A stretch of DNA of 64,000 nt from Lutibacter sp. Its GTDB lineage: Bacteria > Bacteroidota > Bacteroidia > Flavobacteriales > Flavobacteriaceae. The position numbers and the translations under genes were made by a program. This document shows positions 7,747 to 17,414 of this stretch, in pieces. The DNA is taken from the NCBI GenBank assembly GCA_027449025.1, contig DAIDMK010000008.1, positions 40,509 to 104,508 of the forward strand, in the 5' to 3' direction. Under the pieces are notes generated by a model. The model saw only the letters and a list, made by a program, of their open reading frames with translations. It was not told the origin of the DNA and did not search any database. Position 1 is the first letter of the stretch; the number at the start of each line of letters is the position of its first letter.

Positions 7747-9423
7747 TTAAGACAATCCGGAAATCAAACCATTCTTATCAATTGTCATTCCCTCAGAAGC
7801 TGGGACGCCCGGCAATCCAGGCATGCGCATCATTTCACCCAAAATTGGGATGATAAAGCCTGCACCTGCAGAAATCTCAATTTCCCTAACCGTTACGGTA
7901 AATCCTGTTGGTCTTCCTATAATAGATTCATTATCCGTAAATGATTTTTGGGTTTTCGCCATACAAATTGGGAAATTATTAAAGCCCAATCTGTCGATTC
8001 TTTTTAAATTCAACAGTGCTTTTTTAGCAAAATTGACACCATCGGCACCATAAATTTCTTTGGCAATTGTTTCAATTTTTTCTTTTACCGGAGAATTCCA
8101 ATCATACAATGGTTTAAATTGAGATTTGTTTGCATCCACAACTTTCACCACGGCTTCCGCCAATTTTACAGTACCGTTTCCTCCTTTTTCCCAACCTTCA
8201 GAAACAACTGCCTGAACGCCCATTGCAGCGCATTTTTCAATAATATAATCAACTTCTTCTTTTGAGTCGCTTATAAAAGAATTTATAGCCACCACTGGTT
8301 CAATACTGAATTTTCTGATGTTTTCAATGTGCTTTTCTAAATTGCAAAAACCTTTTTTAATGAATGCCATGTTTGGCGTATTGTATTCTTCCTTTTTGGC
8401 ACCTCCGTGGTGACGCAAGGCCCTGATTGTTGCAACCAACACCACAGCTTTCGGACTTAAATTGGCAGCCACACATTTAATGTTTAGGAATTTTTCGGCA
8501 CCTAAATCAGCACCAAAACCGGCTTCGGTAATCACATAATTTGACAATGAAAGTCCCATTTTAGTAGCAATAATGGTGTTTGTGCCCTGTGCAATATTTG
8601 CAAACGGACCACCATGAATGATGGCTGGATTTTCTTCCAAAGTTTGTACCAAGTTTGGCTTAATGGCATCTCTCAATAAAATTGCCATCGCATTTTCTGC
8701 CTTTAAATCACGAGCAAACACAGGTTTGTTATTGAAGGTAAACCCAACAAAAATATCACCCAAACGTTTTTTCAAATTTTCAAAATCGGTAGCCATACAT
8801 AAAATAGCCATCACTTCAGAAGCTGGCGTAATATTAAAGCCATCTTCACGCGGAATACCATTAGCAGTACCACCCAATCCAATCACAATATTTCGCAAAG
8901 CCCTGTCATTCATGTCGATAACACGTTTCCAAACCACTGTTCTAGCATCAATATTTAGATTATTAACGGTACTTTGTAAATTATTATCGATTAATGCCGA
9001 TAATAAATTGTTTGCTTTTTCTACTGCATTAAAATCACCTGTAAAATGAAGATTTATATCTTCCATAGGAATTACTTGCGAATAACCGCCACCGGCTGCT
9101 CCGCCTTTAAGTCCAAAAACAGGGCCCAATGATGGTTCGCGTATAACAACTGTCGCCTGTTTTCCAATTTTATTTAAGCCTTCTGTTAACCCAATAGAAA
9201 CGGTTGTTTTTCCTTCACCTGCTGGTGTTGGAGTAATGGCCGTAACTAAAATCAAATTATTTTTTTTAATTTTTTCTTCATCAATAAAACTCAAAGGCAA
9301 CTTCGCTTTGTATTTCCCATACATTTCCAAATCATCTTCTTCAATACCTAACTTAGCAGCAATTTCTTTAATATGTATTAATTTTTTATCCTGTGCTATT
9401 TCTATATCCGATAAATATTTCAT
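7747..9423 (-). CDS. fhs: formate--tetrahydrofolate ligase
   Basis: 558 residues, the normal length of formyltetrahydrofolate synthetase. The ATP-binding P-loop TPTPAGEGKTT (64-74) and the REPSLGPVFGLKGGAAGGG segment (about 95-113, folate/formyl-phosphate site) are intact, and the C-terminal GEMMRMPGLP motif is present. It makes 10-formyl-THF from formate, THF and ATP in the cytoplasm, feeding purine and one-carbon metabolism. Transcribed alone, divergent from secDF; a TATATTTG box on its strand lies at 9443-9450. Confidence 0.97.
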   Translation of the reverse strand: MKYLSDIEIAQDKKLIHIKEIAAKLGIEEDDLEMYGKYKAKLPLSFIDEEKIKKNNLILVTAITPTPAGEGKTTVSIGLTEGLNKIGKQATVVIREPSLGPVFGLKGGAAGGGYSQVIPMEDINLHFTGDFNAVEKANNLLSALIDNNLQSTVNNLNIDARTVVWKRVIDMNDRALRNIVIGLGGTANGIPREDGFNITPASEVMAILCMATDFENLKKRLGDIFVGFTFNNKPVFARDLKAENAMAILLRDAIKPNLVQTLEENPAIIHGGPFANIAQGTNTIIATKMGLSLSNYVITEAGFGADLGAEKFLNIKCVAANLSPKAVVLVATIRALRHHGGAKKEEYNTPNMAFIKKGFCNLEKHIENIRKFSIEPVVAINSFISDSKEEVDYIIEKCAAMGVQAVVSEGWEKGGNGTVKLAEAVVKVVDANKSQFKPLYDWNSPVKEKIETIAKEIYGADGVNFAKKALLNLKRIDRLGFNNFPICMAKTQKSFTDNESIIGRPTGFTVTVREIEISAGAGFIIPILGEMMRMPGLPGVPASEGMTIDKNGLISGLS

Positions 9424-9442
9424 GTTTAATAAATTTTAACCA

Positions 9443-9450
9443 CAAATATA
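9443..9450 (-). promoter_or_regulatory. candidate -7 box for fhs
   Basis: Minus-strand TATATTTG, an exact TAnnTTTG match, about 20 bases before the fhs ATG. No clear TTG at the usual distance upstream, so only the -7 part is supported. Confidence 0.4.
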
Positions 9451-9520
9451 TAAAATTCATTATTCAGAATTGTTATAAATATAGATATGGCAATTAAGCT
9501 ATATAAAAAGAAAAAAAGAA

Positions 9521-9551
9521 TTGTCAGTTCATAATTGAAAGTATATATTTG
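9521..9551 (+). promoter_or_regulatory. promoter of secDF
   Basis: TTG (9521-9523), 20-base spacer, TATATTTG (9544-9551): a full match to the Bacteroidota sigma-A consensus. The predicted leader is about 35 nt before the ATG at 9592. Confidence 0.7.
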
Positions 9552-9591
9552 CACGTTAATTCAAACTTCTTTTATATTAAAATAAATTAAA

Positions 9592-12591
9592 ATGCAGAAC
9601 AAAGGACTTATAAAGTTATTCGCTATTCTTTTCGGATTAGTAAGCCTATATCAATTATCATTTACTTGGTTTACGGATGGTGTTGAAAATAAAGCAAAAG
9701 TGTATGCAGAATCTAAATCTAATGATGGTCGTGAAATGGCCAGATTGGAAAGAGCATATTTAGACTCTGTTGCAAATTATCCGGTGATAGATTTGGGTTT
9801 TGTACAATTCAGCTATAATGAAATTAAAGACAAACAACTAAACTTAGGATTGGACCTTAAAGGTGGTATCAACGCAATTTTACAAGTTTCTGTTAAGGAT
9901 ATTTTAATTGGATTGTCTAACGATTCAAAAAATCCTGTCTTTAATGAGGCATTGGCAAAAGCAGATTTGGCGCAAAAAAGTAGCGATGACACCTATTTAA
10001 ATTTATTTTTTAATGAGTTTAAGAAATTAAGCGACGGAAAAATTAAATTAAGTGACCCAAGCATTTTTGGAAACAAATCCTTGCGTGAAAAAATAAACTT
10101 CAAATTAACGGACGAAGAAGTAAAACCAATTATTGAAGCAGAAATTTCAGGTTCAATTAATACTGCTTTTGAAGTATTGAGAAGTCGAATCGATAAATTT
10201 GGTGTTACACAACCAAACATTCAACGCATTGGAAACTCGGGACGTATATTAATTGAATTGCCAGGAGCAAAAGATATCGACCGTGTTAAAAAATTATTGC
10301 AAAGTACTGCAGAATTAGAATTTTGGGAAGTATATTCAAATCAAGAAACAGCAAATTTCTTTTTTCAAGCCAACACAGTTGTTGAAAACTTATTAAAATC
10401 AGAAACACAAGTAGATTCAACAGCAGCTCCAAAAGAAAATATCGATGATTTATTGGGTGCGGTTTCTGATTCCTTAGCGACCAAACAAACGACCAATTTA
10501 TTTACTTATTTAACGCCAAGTGTTCCTCAATCTGAAAACCAAATTTCATCAGTAATTGGAACTGCTAAAGTTGCTGATACCGCCAAGGTAAATGCTTTTT
10601 TGGCGATGACAGAAATTAGAGCATTGCTTCCTAATGACATGAAGTATGCTAAATTTCTTTGGGATGCCAAACCATTTTCTGCAACTATTGCTGTAACAAA
10701 CGCAAGTACAGAATTGATTTATTTATATGGGATAAAATCTAATCGTGAAGACATTGCTCCAATTGAAGGTGATGTAATTGAAGATGCGAGTCAGGAATAT
10801 GGCCAAACAAGTTCTCCAGAAGTAAGTATGACCATGAATGCAGCCGGAACAAAATTGTGGGGAAAAATGACCACTGACAATGTAGGCAAATTTGTTGCTG
10901 TTGTGTTGGATGATTATGTTTATACTGCACCTTCAGTAAATACAGCCATATTAAATGGAAGAACTTCTATTTCTGGCGGAAGCATGACTGTTGCTGAAGC
11001 ACAAGATATCGCAAACGTATTAAAAGCTGGTAAATTACCTGCTGCTGCACATATTATTCAATCTGAAATTGTTGGTCCTTCATTAGGGCAACAAGCCATT
11101 GACAGTAGTATGTACTCCTTCTTTTTGGCATTGATGGTCGTTTTTGGCTGGATGATTTTTTATTATGGAAAAGCAGGTGTAATAGCCGATTTCGCTTTAA
11201 TGGTAAACCTCTTGTTTATTTTCGGAATCCTAACAGCTTTTGGAGCGGTATTAACCTTACCTGGAATTGCCGGTATCATTTTAACAATCGGTATAGCTGT
11301 TGATGCAAACGTTATTATTTACGAAAGGATTAAAGAGGAATTAACCCATGGAAAAGGTTTAAAAGCCTCCATAATATATGGATTTAGTTATGATGGCGCA
11401 TTTTCAGCTATTTTGGATGCAAACGTTACATCATTGTTAACCGGTATCATTTTATATGTTTTTGGAACAGGTCCGGTAAAAGGATTTGCTTATACCTTTA
11501 TTGTGGGTATTTTAACATCATTGTTTACTGCAATTTTTATCACACGTTTGGTAATTGACTGGTATGCAGCTAAAGGAAAAATTTTCACATTTAATACAAG
11601 CATCACAAAAAAATGGTTTACCAAAATCAATGTTGATTTCTTAAAATTAAGAAAATCAGCTTATCTGTTTTCTGGTATTTTAATTGTAGCAAGTATCGTA
11701 TCATTAGCAACTAATGGATTAAACTACGGGGTAGATTTTATCGGTGGAAGATCTTTTGTGGTGAAATTTGAAAACGCCACTAGCGCAACCGATGTTGCAA
11801 ATACATTAAAAGACGTATTTGGTGATGCTCCTGAAGTTAAAACCTATGGAGAAGCAAGTCAGTTAAAAATTACCACCAAATATAAAATAGATGAAGTAGA
11901 CAAATCTATTGATGATGAAGTGCAACAATTATTATATACAGGCTTAAAACCATACAATCCAGAAGGACTTTCATTGGAAGAATTTAAACCGGGGTATGAT
12001 GGAGCAAAAACTATCGGTATTTTGAGCGCTATGAAAGTTGAACCATCCATTGCAGATGACATTAAAACGGCTGCAGGCTGGGCTGTTTTAGGTTCCCTAT
12101 TAGTTATATTTCTTTATATTTTATTTAGATTTAGCAAGTGGCAATATGGCTTAGGAGCAGTTGTTTCATTATTTCATGACGTAATAATTGTATTTGGTAT
12201 ATTCTCCATTTTTTATAAAATATTACCTTTTGATATGGAGATTGGACAATCCTTTATTGCAGCTATATTAACGGTATTGGGTTATTCCATAAACGATACG
12301 GTGATTGTTTACGATAGAATTCGTGAGTTCACAAATACCCACAATTCTTGGAGTTTTTACAAGGTTATAAATACCGGGTTAAACAGCACAATGGGTAGAA
12401 CAATAAACACCTCATTAACAACATTGTTGGTGTTGGTTGCCATATTTTTATTTGGTGGTGATTCTATCAAAGGATTTATGTTTGCCTTAATTGTTGGTAT
12501 TGGTGTTGGTACTTACTCCTCTTGGTTTATTGCCTCCCCAATATTATATGATGCAACAAAAAAATTAGATAAAGAAAAAAAAACAAAGTAA
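9592..12591 (+). CDS. secDF: fused protein translocase subunit SecDF
   Basis: 999 residues combining SecD and SecF in one chain, as usual in Bacteroidota. The SecD half has an N-terminal helix (7-25), a large periplasmic P1 region with LDLKGGINAILQV near 90-102, then helices with GIAGIILTIGIAVDANVIIYERIKEE at about 560-585. The SecF half begins about 680, with NYGVDFIGGRSFVV and a second helix bundle with AAILTVLGYSINDTVIVYDRIRE at about 890-912. It uses the proton motive force to complete Sec export. It is monocistronic, with its own promoter and terminator. Confidence 0.97.
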   Translation: MQNKGLIKLFAILFGLVSLYQLSFTWFTDGVENKAKVYAESKSNDGREMARLERAYLDSVANYPVIDLGFVQFSYNEIKDKQLNLGLDLKGGINAILQVSVKDILIGLSNDSKNPVFNEALAKADLAQKSSDDTYLNLFFNEFKKLSDGKIKLSDPSIFGNKSLREKINFKLTDEEVKPIIEAEISGSINTAFEVLRSRIDKFGVTQPNIQRIGNSGRILIELPGAKDIDRVKKLLQSTAELEFWEVYSNQETANFFFQANTVVENLLKSETQVDSTAAPKENIDDLLGAVSDSLATKQTTNLFTYLTPSVPQSENQISSVIGTAKVADTAKVNAFLAMTEIRALLPNDMKYAKFLWDAKPFSATIAVTNASTELIYLYGIKSNREDIAPIEGDVIEDASQEYGQTSSPEVSMTMNAAGTKLWGKMTTDNVGKFVAVVLDDYVYTAPSVNTAILNGRTSISGGSMTVAEAQDIANVLKAGKLPAAAHIIQSEIVGPSLGQQAIDSSMYSFFLALMVVFGWMIFYYGKAGVIADFALMVNLLFIFGILTAFGAVLTLPGIAGIILTIGIAVDANVIIYERIKEELTHGKGLKASIIYGFSYDGAFSAILDANVTSLLTGIILYVFGTGPVKGFAYTFIVGILTSLFTAIFITRLVIDWYAAKGKIFTFNTSITKKWFTKINVDFLKLRKSAYLFSGILIVASIVSLATNGLNYGVDFIGGRSFVVKFENATSATDVANTLKDVFGDAPEVKTYGEASQLKITTKYKIDEVDKSIDDEVQQLLYTGLKPYNPEGLSLEEFKPGYDGAKTIGILSAMKVEPSIADDIKTAAGWAVLGSLLVIFLYILFRFSKWQYGLGAVVSLFHDVIIVFGIFSIFYKILPFDMEIGQSFIAAILTVLGYSINDTVIVYDRIREFTNTHNSWSFYKVINTGLNSTMGRTINTSLTTLLVLVAIFLFGGDSIKGFMFALIVGIGVGTYSSWFIASPILYDATKKLDKEKKTK

Positions 12592-12613
12592 CACCTAATT
12601 TAACAAAAACTGC

Positions 12614-12644
12614 AAAACCGTTTTGAGTAGTCAAAGCGGTTTTT
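12614..12644 (+). terminator. terminator after secDF
   Basis: Inverted repeat with AAAACCG on the left and CGGTTTT on the right, around a TTTGA/TCAAA inner stem and a GTAG loop, followed by a T run. It lies 22 bases after the secDF stop. Confidence 0.75.
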
Positions 12645-12700
12645 GTATTTCAAATTAGCAATTAATTTATCATTATGGGCTAATTTTACTTAATGATTGT

Positions 12701-12708
12701 TAAATTTG
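12701..12708 (+). promoter_or_regulatory. candidate -7 box for hpt-adk
   Basis: TAAATTTG, an exact TAnnTTTG match, 15 bases before the ATG at 12724. No good -33 TTG is seen, so the call rests on the -7 box and position. Confidence 0.45.
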
Positions 12709-12723
12709 TAACAAAGCATAAAA

Positions 12724-13839
12724 ATGAGCATTATTAAAATACACAATAACTATTTCAAAAAGTATATTTCCGAAGAAAAAATTGCGGAGACCATTGATAA
12801 AATGGTGGTGCAAATTTCAGAAGATTGTAAAAACGAAACACCTATATTTATTGGAATATTGAACGGGTCCTTTATGTTTGTTGCCGATTTGGTACGTAAA
12901 TATAACTACAGCTGCAAGGTTTCATTTGTGAAATTGGCATCTTATGAAGGCACCAATTCAACAGGAAAAATAAAACAATTAGTGGGGTTGAATGAGGATT
13001 TGGAAGGAAAAACCGTGATTATCTTAGAAGATATTGTTGATACAGGGAACACCTTACAAGAAATATATGACATCTTCGCCGATAAAAAATTAAAACAACT
13101 TAGAATCGCTACCCTATTTTTTAAACCTGATGTATTTAAAAAAGAATTACCGATTGATTATATAGGTATTTCAATTCCCGATAAATTTATTATTGGATAC
13201 GGTTTAGATTATGATGGTTTGGCCAGAAATCTCTCCAGTATTTACCAACTTACAACGCCTCCAAAAATGAAAAATATTGTTTTATTCGGACCTCCGGGTG
13301 CAGGAAAAGGAACACAAGCCGATTTGCTTAAAGAAAAATACAACCTTGTCCATATTTCTACAGGCGACGTTTTTCGTTCCAATATCAATAACAAAACTGA
13401 ACTTGGAATTTTGGCAAAATCCTTTATGGACAATGGAGATTTAGTTCCGGACGAGGTAACCATTGACATGCTTAAGGCTGAAGTGGATAAAAATTTGGCT
13501 GCGAACGGATTTATTTTTGACGGATTTCCCCGCACAGAATCTCAGGCAAAAGCCCTAGATGAATTTTTAGAAGAAAAAGGAGAAGTCATCAGCGGTATGG
13601 TTGCTTTGGAAGTGCCAGAAGATTTATTGGTAACTCGCTTATTGGAACGCGGGAAAATTAGTGGAAGAACAGACGATCAGGATGAAAGTAAAATTAGAAA
13701 CAGGTTTAATGAATACAATACAAAAACCTCTGTTTTAAAGGATTATTACCAACTTCAAGGTAAATATTTTGGTGCAAACGGCGTTGGATCTATTGACGAT
13801 ATTACAAATCGCCTTTCTAAAGTAATTGACCAGCTGTAA
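12724..13839 (+). CDS. adk: HPRT-adenylate kinase fusion protein
   Basis: 371 residues with two enzymes in one chain. Residues 1-180 are hypoxanthine phosphoribosyltransferase, with the PRPP loop EDIVDTGNT (102-110). Residues 182-371 are adenylate kinase: P-loop GPPGAGKGT (189-197), STGDVFR, DGFPRT and a short LID without zinc cysteines. HPRT salvages hypoxanthine/guanine to IMP/GMP; Adk balances AMP, ADP and ATP. The fusion is a known Bacteroidota arrangement. Met182 (codon at 13267) could be an internal start for free Adk. Upstream of obg. Confidence 0.95.
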   Translation: MSIIKIHNNYFKKYISEEKIAETIDKMVVQISEDCKNETPIFIGILNGSFMFVADLVRKYNYSCKVSFVKLASYEGTNSTGKIKQLVGLNEDLEGKTVIILEDIVDTGNTLQEIYDIFADKKLKQLRIATLFFKPDVFKKELPIDYIGISIPDKFIIGYGLDYDGLARNLSSIYQLTTPPKMKNIVLFGPPGAGKGTQADLLKEKYNLVHISTGDVFRSNINNKTELGILAKSFMDNGDLVPDEVTIDMLKAEVDKNLAANGFIFDGFPRTESQAKALDEFLEEKGEVISGMVALEVPEDLLVTRLLERGKISGRTDDQDESKIRNRFNEYNTKTSVLKDYYQLQGKYFGANGVGSIDDITNRLSKVIDQL

Positions 13840-13861
13840 GCCCTCTAGCCCCCAAAGGGGG
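13840..13861 (+). repeat. GC-rich hairpin directly after the adk stop
   Basis: Begins at the base after the stop codon. CCCCC-AAA-GGGGG (13849-13861) forms a short hairpin preceded by GCCCTCTAG. It looks like the element next to the DUF3820 stop at 42.88 kb and belongs to a short palindromic class frequent between genes in this phylum (from general knowledge). It may stabilise mRNA ends or act as a terminator, although no T run follows. Confidence 0.55.
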
Positions 13862-13981
13862 AAATAATAGGTTTGCAAACAGTTGGAAGTTATACAACTA
13901 AACATTTGTAAAGTTTTAGGTTTCATATACACCTTTAAACAAATACACGATTAAACAATTACTCGCTTAAACCCTCAAAAA

Positions 13982-14974
13982 ATGACTGAAGAAAATTTTG
14001 TTGACTATGTAAAAATTTACGCCTCTTCTGGTAAAGGAGGACGCGGTTCTACGCATTTACATAGAGAAAAATACATTGATAAAGGTGGCCCTGACGGTGG
14101 CGACGGCGGTCGTGGCGGACACGTAATTGTGCGTGGCAATAAAAATATGTGGACACTTTTTCCACTAAAATTTAAAAAACACTTCAAAGCCGAGCATGGC
14201 GGCGATGGCAGCAAACAACGAAGTACCGGTAAAGACGGAAAAGATGTATATATTGAAGTTCCTATGGGAACCATCATAAGAGATGGGGAAACACAGGATA
14301 TTTTATTTGAAATTACCCACGAAAATCCAGAACAAATTTTACTTGATGGTGGAATGGGCGGATTGGGGAATTGGAATTTTAGATCTTCAACCCACCAAAC
14401 ACCTAGATTTGCGCAACCAGGTATCGATTATAAAGAAGGCTGGTTTCAGTTAGAATTAAAAGTATTGGCTGATGTTGGATTGGTTGGTTTTCCAAATGCA
14501 GGAAAATCTACATTACTTTCGGTTATTACGGCCGCAAAACCAAAAATTGCAGACTACGCCTTTACCACCTTAAAACCAAATTTGGGTATTGTGGAATATC
14601 GAGATTATCAAACATTTGTAATGGCTGATATTCCAGGAATTATTGAAGGTGCGGCAGAGGGAAAAGGTTTAGGACATCGTTTTTTACGACATATTGAACG
14701 AAACTCCATCTTATTGTTTTTAATTTCAGCCGATTCTGCCAATATTCAGAAAGAGTATGATATTTTATTAAAAGAATTAAAACAACACAATCCTGAACTA
14801 CTTGACAAAAACAGGTTGTTAGCCATTTCGAAATCCGATTTGTTGGATGAAGAATTAAAAACTGAAATTATAAAAGAATTGCCTAAAGGGATTAAAACAC
14901 TTTTCATCTCATCGGTTGCCCAACAAGGATTACAGGAATTAAAGGATACTTTGTGGCAAATGCTACACGATTAA
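13982..14974 (+). CDS. obgE: Obg/CgtA ribosome-assembly GTPase
   Basis: 330 residues. The glycine-rich Obg fold occupies about 1-158 ([29 protein letters not shown]). The G domain follows: G1 GFPNAGKST (169-177), switch motif TTLKP, G3 DIPGIIEG, G4-like SKSD and G5 SSVA. There is no C-terminal OCT extension. Obg binds the large ribosomal subunit and ties assembly to GTP/ppGpp levels. It follows hpt-adk by 142 bases and ends at a strong terminator. Confidence 0.96.
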   Translation: MTEENFVDYVKIYASSGKGGRGSTHLHREKYIDKGGPDGGDGGRGGHVIVRGNKNMWTLFPLKFKKHFKAEHGGDGSKQRSTGKDGKDVYIEVPMGTIIRDGETQDILFEITHENPEQILLDGGMGGLGNWNFRSSTHQTPRFAQPGIDYKEGWFQLELKVLADVGLVGFPNAGKSTLLSVITAAKPKIADYAFTTLKPNLGIVEYRDYQTFVMADIPGIIEGAAEGKGLGHRFLRHIERNSILLFLISADSANIQKEYDILLKELKQHNPELLDKNRLLAISKSDLLDEELKTEIIKELPKGIKTLFISSVAQQGLQELKDTLWQMLHD

Positions 14975-14984
14975 AATAACAATA

Positions 14985-15021
14985 TAAAAAAAGCGCGGTA
15001 AAAAATTACTGCGCTTTTTTT
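14985..15021. terminator. bidirectional terminator after obg
   Basis: AAAAAGCGC arm at about 14992-15000 pairs with GCGCTTTTT after an inner GTA/TAC, flanked by A and T runs on both sides. It suits both obg and the convergent gene ending at 15095. Confidence 0.75.
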
Positions 15022-15094
15022 ATTTTATAAGCTCCTTCGTTTTTGTTTAAGATATCTTCATCAACAAATAAAAATTTTTAAACTTTCAAACAAA

Positions 15095-15985
15095 TTATTG
15101 TACTCTTTTATACATTTTATCGCCACTTTCATCCTCAACTTTCAAATTTCCCTGCAAGTCAATTTCTAGCAATCGCGGTTGTTTAAAAGCTGTCCATTTT
15201 ATAATGAATAAATTAGGCATAGAAGTTTTGTAAATAACGGCAAATTCAAATTTTTCATCACCCCCAACAAAAGAATAATAGCCATCTTTTTGCGAAATGA
15301 CACATTCTCCCCATTTATCCACAAAATAGTTTCCTTCTAATGAATTTACAACGGGTTTAACAGATGATTTTACAGTCTCTAATTTTTCTTTATTGGATTC
15401 CCTTTCATCAATTTTTTTTAATATTGCCATAGGAGGAGTTTCCTTAACTGCTGGAGCTTCCTTTACTTCATCAACAGGAATAATTTCCTTCCCTATTAAT
15501 TCGTTTTTTGCTTTATTTTCTATAGTAGTATTTACATTGGAAGTTGCACCTTCGTCATACGCATAGTTTAATCCTTCAATATCCTCAAAAGCAATTCTTA
15601 GGGCTTCATGAAAGGCCGTTTTATAATCCTTCGCTTTTGATCGGCCTTCTTTGGTAGTAAAGATTATTTGATTATAACAATTCAAAAGTTCTACATTCAT
15701 TTTTGTGCTAAAAAGACTAGATTCATTATTAATCTTGACTTTTAAACCCAAACAAGAATTGCTCGCCAAATCAGCAGGAAAATTTTCATCTGCAAATAAT
15801 GCAGTAAAACCAGTTCGTTCAAATAAGAATTTTGCCAATGAATTCAATTGATACTGGTCTGTCGATCGCTGAAATTCAAATTGCTTCGGCACTAAAATAT
15901 ATTTATAAGAATTGATGCTTTTTTGCGCAAACAGCACAGAAAAACTGAATATTAAAAATAAGCTAATAGAAAAAGATTTGTTCAT
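15095..15985 (-). CDS. secreted protein of unknown function
   Basis: 296 residues with a clear signal peptide (hydrophobic 4-18, cleavage near AQ at 20-21). The mature part has a folded N-terminal region to about 155 (KYILVPKQFEFQRS, SLAKFLFERTGFTALF), a low-complexity linker rich in Glu, Lys and Pro (about 165-210), and a C-terminal beta-type region (YFVDKWGECVISQKDGYYSF). Not recognised. It is probably periplasmic or outer-membrane associated and lies downstream of two other envelope genes on the same strand. Confidence 0.75.
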   Translation of the reverse strand: MNKSFSISLFLIFSFSVLFAQKSINSYKYILVPKQFEFQRSTDQYQLNSLAKFLFERTGFTALFADENFPADLASNSCLGLKVKINNESSLFSTKMNVELLNCYNQIIFTTKEGRSKAKDYKTAFHEALRIAFEDIEGLNYAYDEGATSNVNTTIENKAKNELIGKEIIPVDEVKEAPAVKETPPMAILKKIDERESNKEKLETVKSSVKPVVNSLEGNYFVDKWGECVISQKDGYYSFVGGDEKFEFAVIYKTSMPNLFIIKWTAFKQPRLLEIDLQGNLKVEDESGDKMYKRVQ

Positions 15986-16043
15986 AATTGATTTGATTTT
16001 GATACTATAAACGTATTAATTGTGATTAAATTTTGTAAATGTA

Positions 16044-17414
16044 TTAATTTTTATCCTTAAAAATAAAATTTATGCCGAGTTGAAAACTTGCGCTTTTCGC
16101 ATCATAAATATTATTCAAACTCAATAAATTATCAGCGGCAAAATACATATTAAACATGCCAATTGTAGTTGACAAGCCCAAACCAACATTTGAAAACGAA
16201 TATGGATCAACCGTATAGGTAAGTTTAGTTTGTAAATATTTGTTAATCCACCTTTCGTAAAACAAAGTTCCTGCCATAAAAGAATGTACAACACCAACTG
16301 TTGAGAACCATTGAAAACCTATTTTATTAACATATAAATCAGGACCAATAAGAAAGCGGCAATCATCATACTTTTGTCCAAATGCATAGCTTACCGAACC
16401 ATGTAATTTAACCGGTCTAAAAGAAATGTAGCTTTTGTATAAAGTATCTAAAACAATGCTGTTGTCAAACTCCTCTTTTAAATCTGTCCAATAGTCTTCA
16501 GGATTATTGGGGTCAAAATTAAGTTGAAGTCCCTCTAATTCATAATCACCTTTTAAACTATAAGATCTTACATTTTTCGTGTTATTTACAAAGCCAAGAT
16601 CCAGTATGCTTCCAGTAATTTCCCATTGCTTTTTAATATGATGGGTAAACCCCACATCAAATCCCAAACCTAGATTACCTCCAAAAAGAAGTTTGCTTTT
16701 CACATAGGAAGCATTAAATTCTTCATCGTTTTCGAAAAATATTCCTGAGCTTTGCATCAAAAAGTTGATGTTATCCAAATGCTGCCTATAAATATTTTGG
16801 GTTCCATCTTCTGTATAAAAGGATCCAGAATTAGATTTTGAACTTGCATTAAAAACACTTGAATATATTTTTGCGCGAGCGCCAACATTCCATTTCTCAT
16901 TTATCTTTTTTGACAATCCTACGTGAAGAACACCTAAGAGTTCAGTTCTAAAAGCGGCTTTTTTGCTGGAATAACGCCTATTTAAATCAGTATTACCTTC
17001 GTAATACAAATCAACCAAATCTCGGGGTATTTTCGCCAACAAATCAAATTCCTGGTAATAACCAAAACTTAAATAATTGCTGTTCGGCAACCGAAATCCA
17101 CCACTAAAAACTTCCAATTGCTGGTTAAATCCCACAAATTCTGTTTTACCAAAATTATCTATAGCTGTTTTAATTTTGTCATTGATATCAATTCCGTTAT
17201 CGGCAAAAATGTCATACGTTGAAAATCCGGTAAATCCGCCTTGTACACTTATTTGAGAGAACAAGGGCATTCCAAAATGGAATTTTTGGCTTACTTCCGC
17301 CCCTGGATTTAACAACAATGTTTGAGGCAAATCGGCAAAATCATATAAAACCTGTTTATTTTGATTGTAACCTATTGCGCATACAAGAAAAATAAAAAAA
17401 CTTAATTTTCTCAT
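16044..17414 (-). CDS. outer-membrane beta-barrel-like protein, DUF5723-type
   Basis: 456 residues, signal peptide at 1-18, and many alternating aromatic/hydrophobic strands typical of a transmembrane beta-barrel, ending in strand-like FQLGINFIF near the C-terminus. Resembles the DUF5723 family of Bacteroidota outer-membrane proteins (family call from memory). Its start overlaps the stop of the upstream lipoprotein gene by 4 bases, so the two are probably translated together and may work together at the cell surface. Substrate or partner unknown. Confidence 0.7.
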   Translation of the reverse strand: MRKLSFFIFLVCAIGYNQNKQVLYDFADLPQTLLLNPGAEVSQKFHFGMPLFSQISVQGGFTGFSTYDIFADNGIDINDKIKTAIDNFGKTEFVGFNQQLEVFSGGFRLPNSNYLSFGYYQEFDLLAKIPRDLVDLYYEGNTDLNRRYSSKKAAFRTELLGVLHVGLSKKINEKWNVGARAKIYSSVFNASSKSNSGSFYTEDGTQNIYRQHLDNINFLMQSSGIFFENDEEFNASYVKSKLLFGGNLGLGFDVGFTHHIKKQWEITGSILDLGFVNNTKNVRSYSLKGDYELEGLQLNFDPNNPEDYWTDLKEEFDNSIVLDTLYKSYISFRPVKLHGSVSYAFGQKYDDCRFLIGPDLYVNKIGFQWFSTVGVVHSFMAGTLFYERWINKYLQTKLTYTVDPYSFSNVGLGLSTTIGMFNMYFAADNLLSLNNIYDAKSASFQLGINFIFKDKN

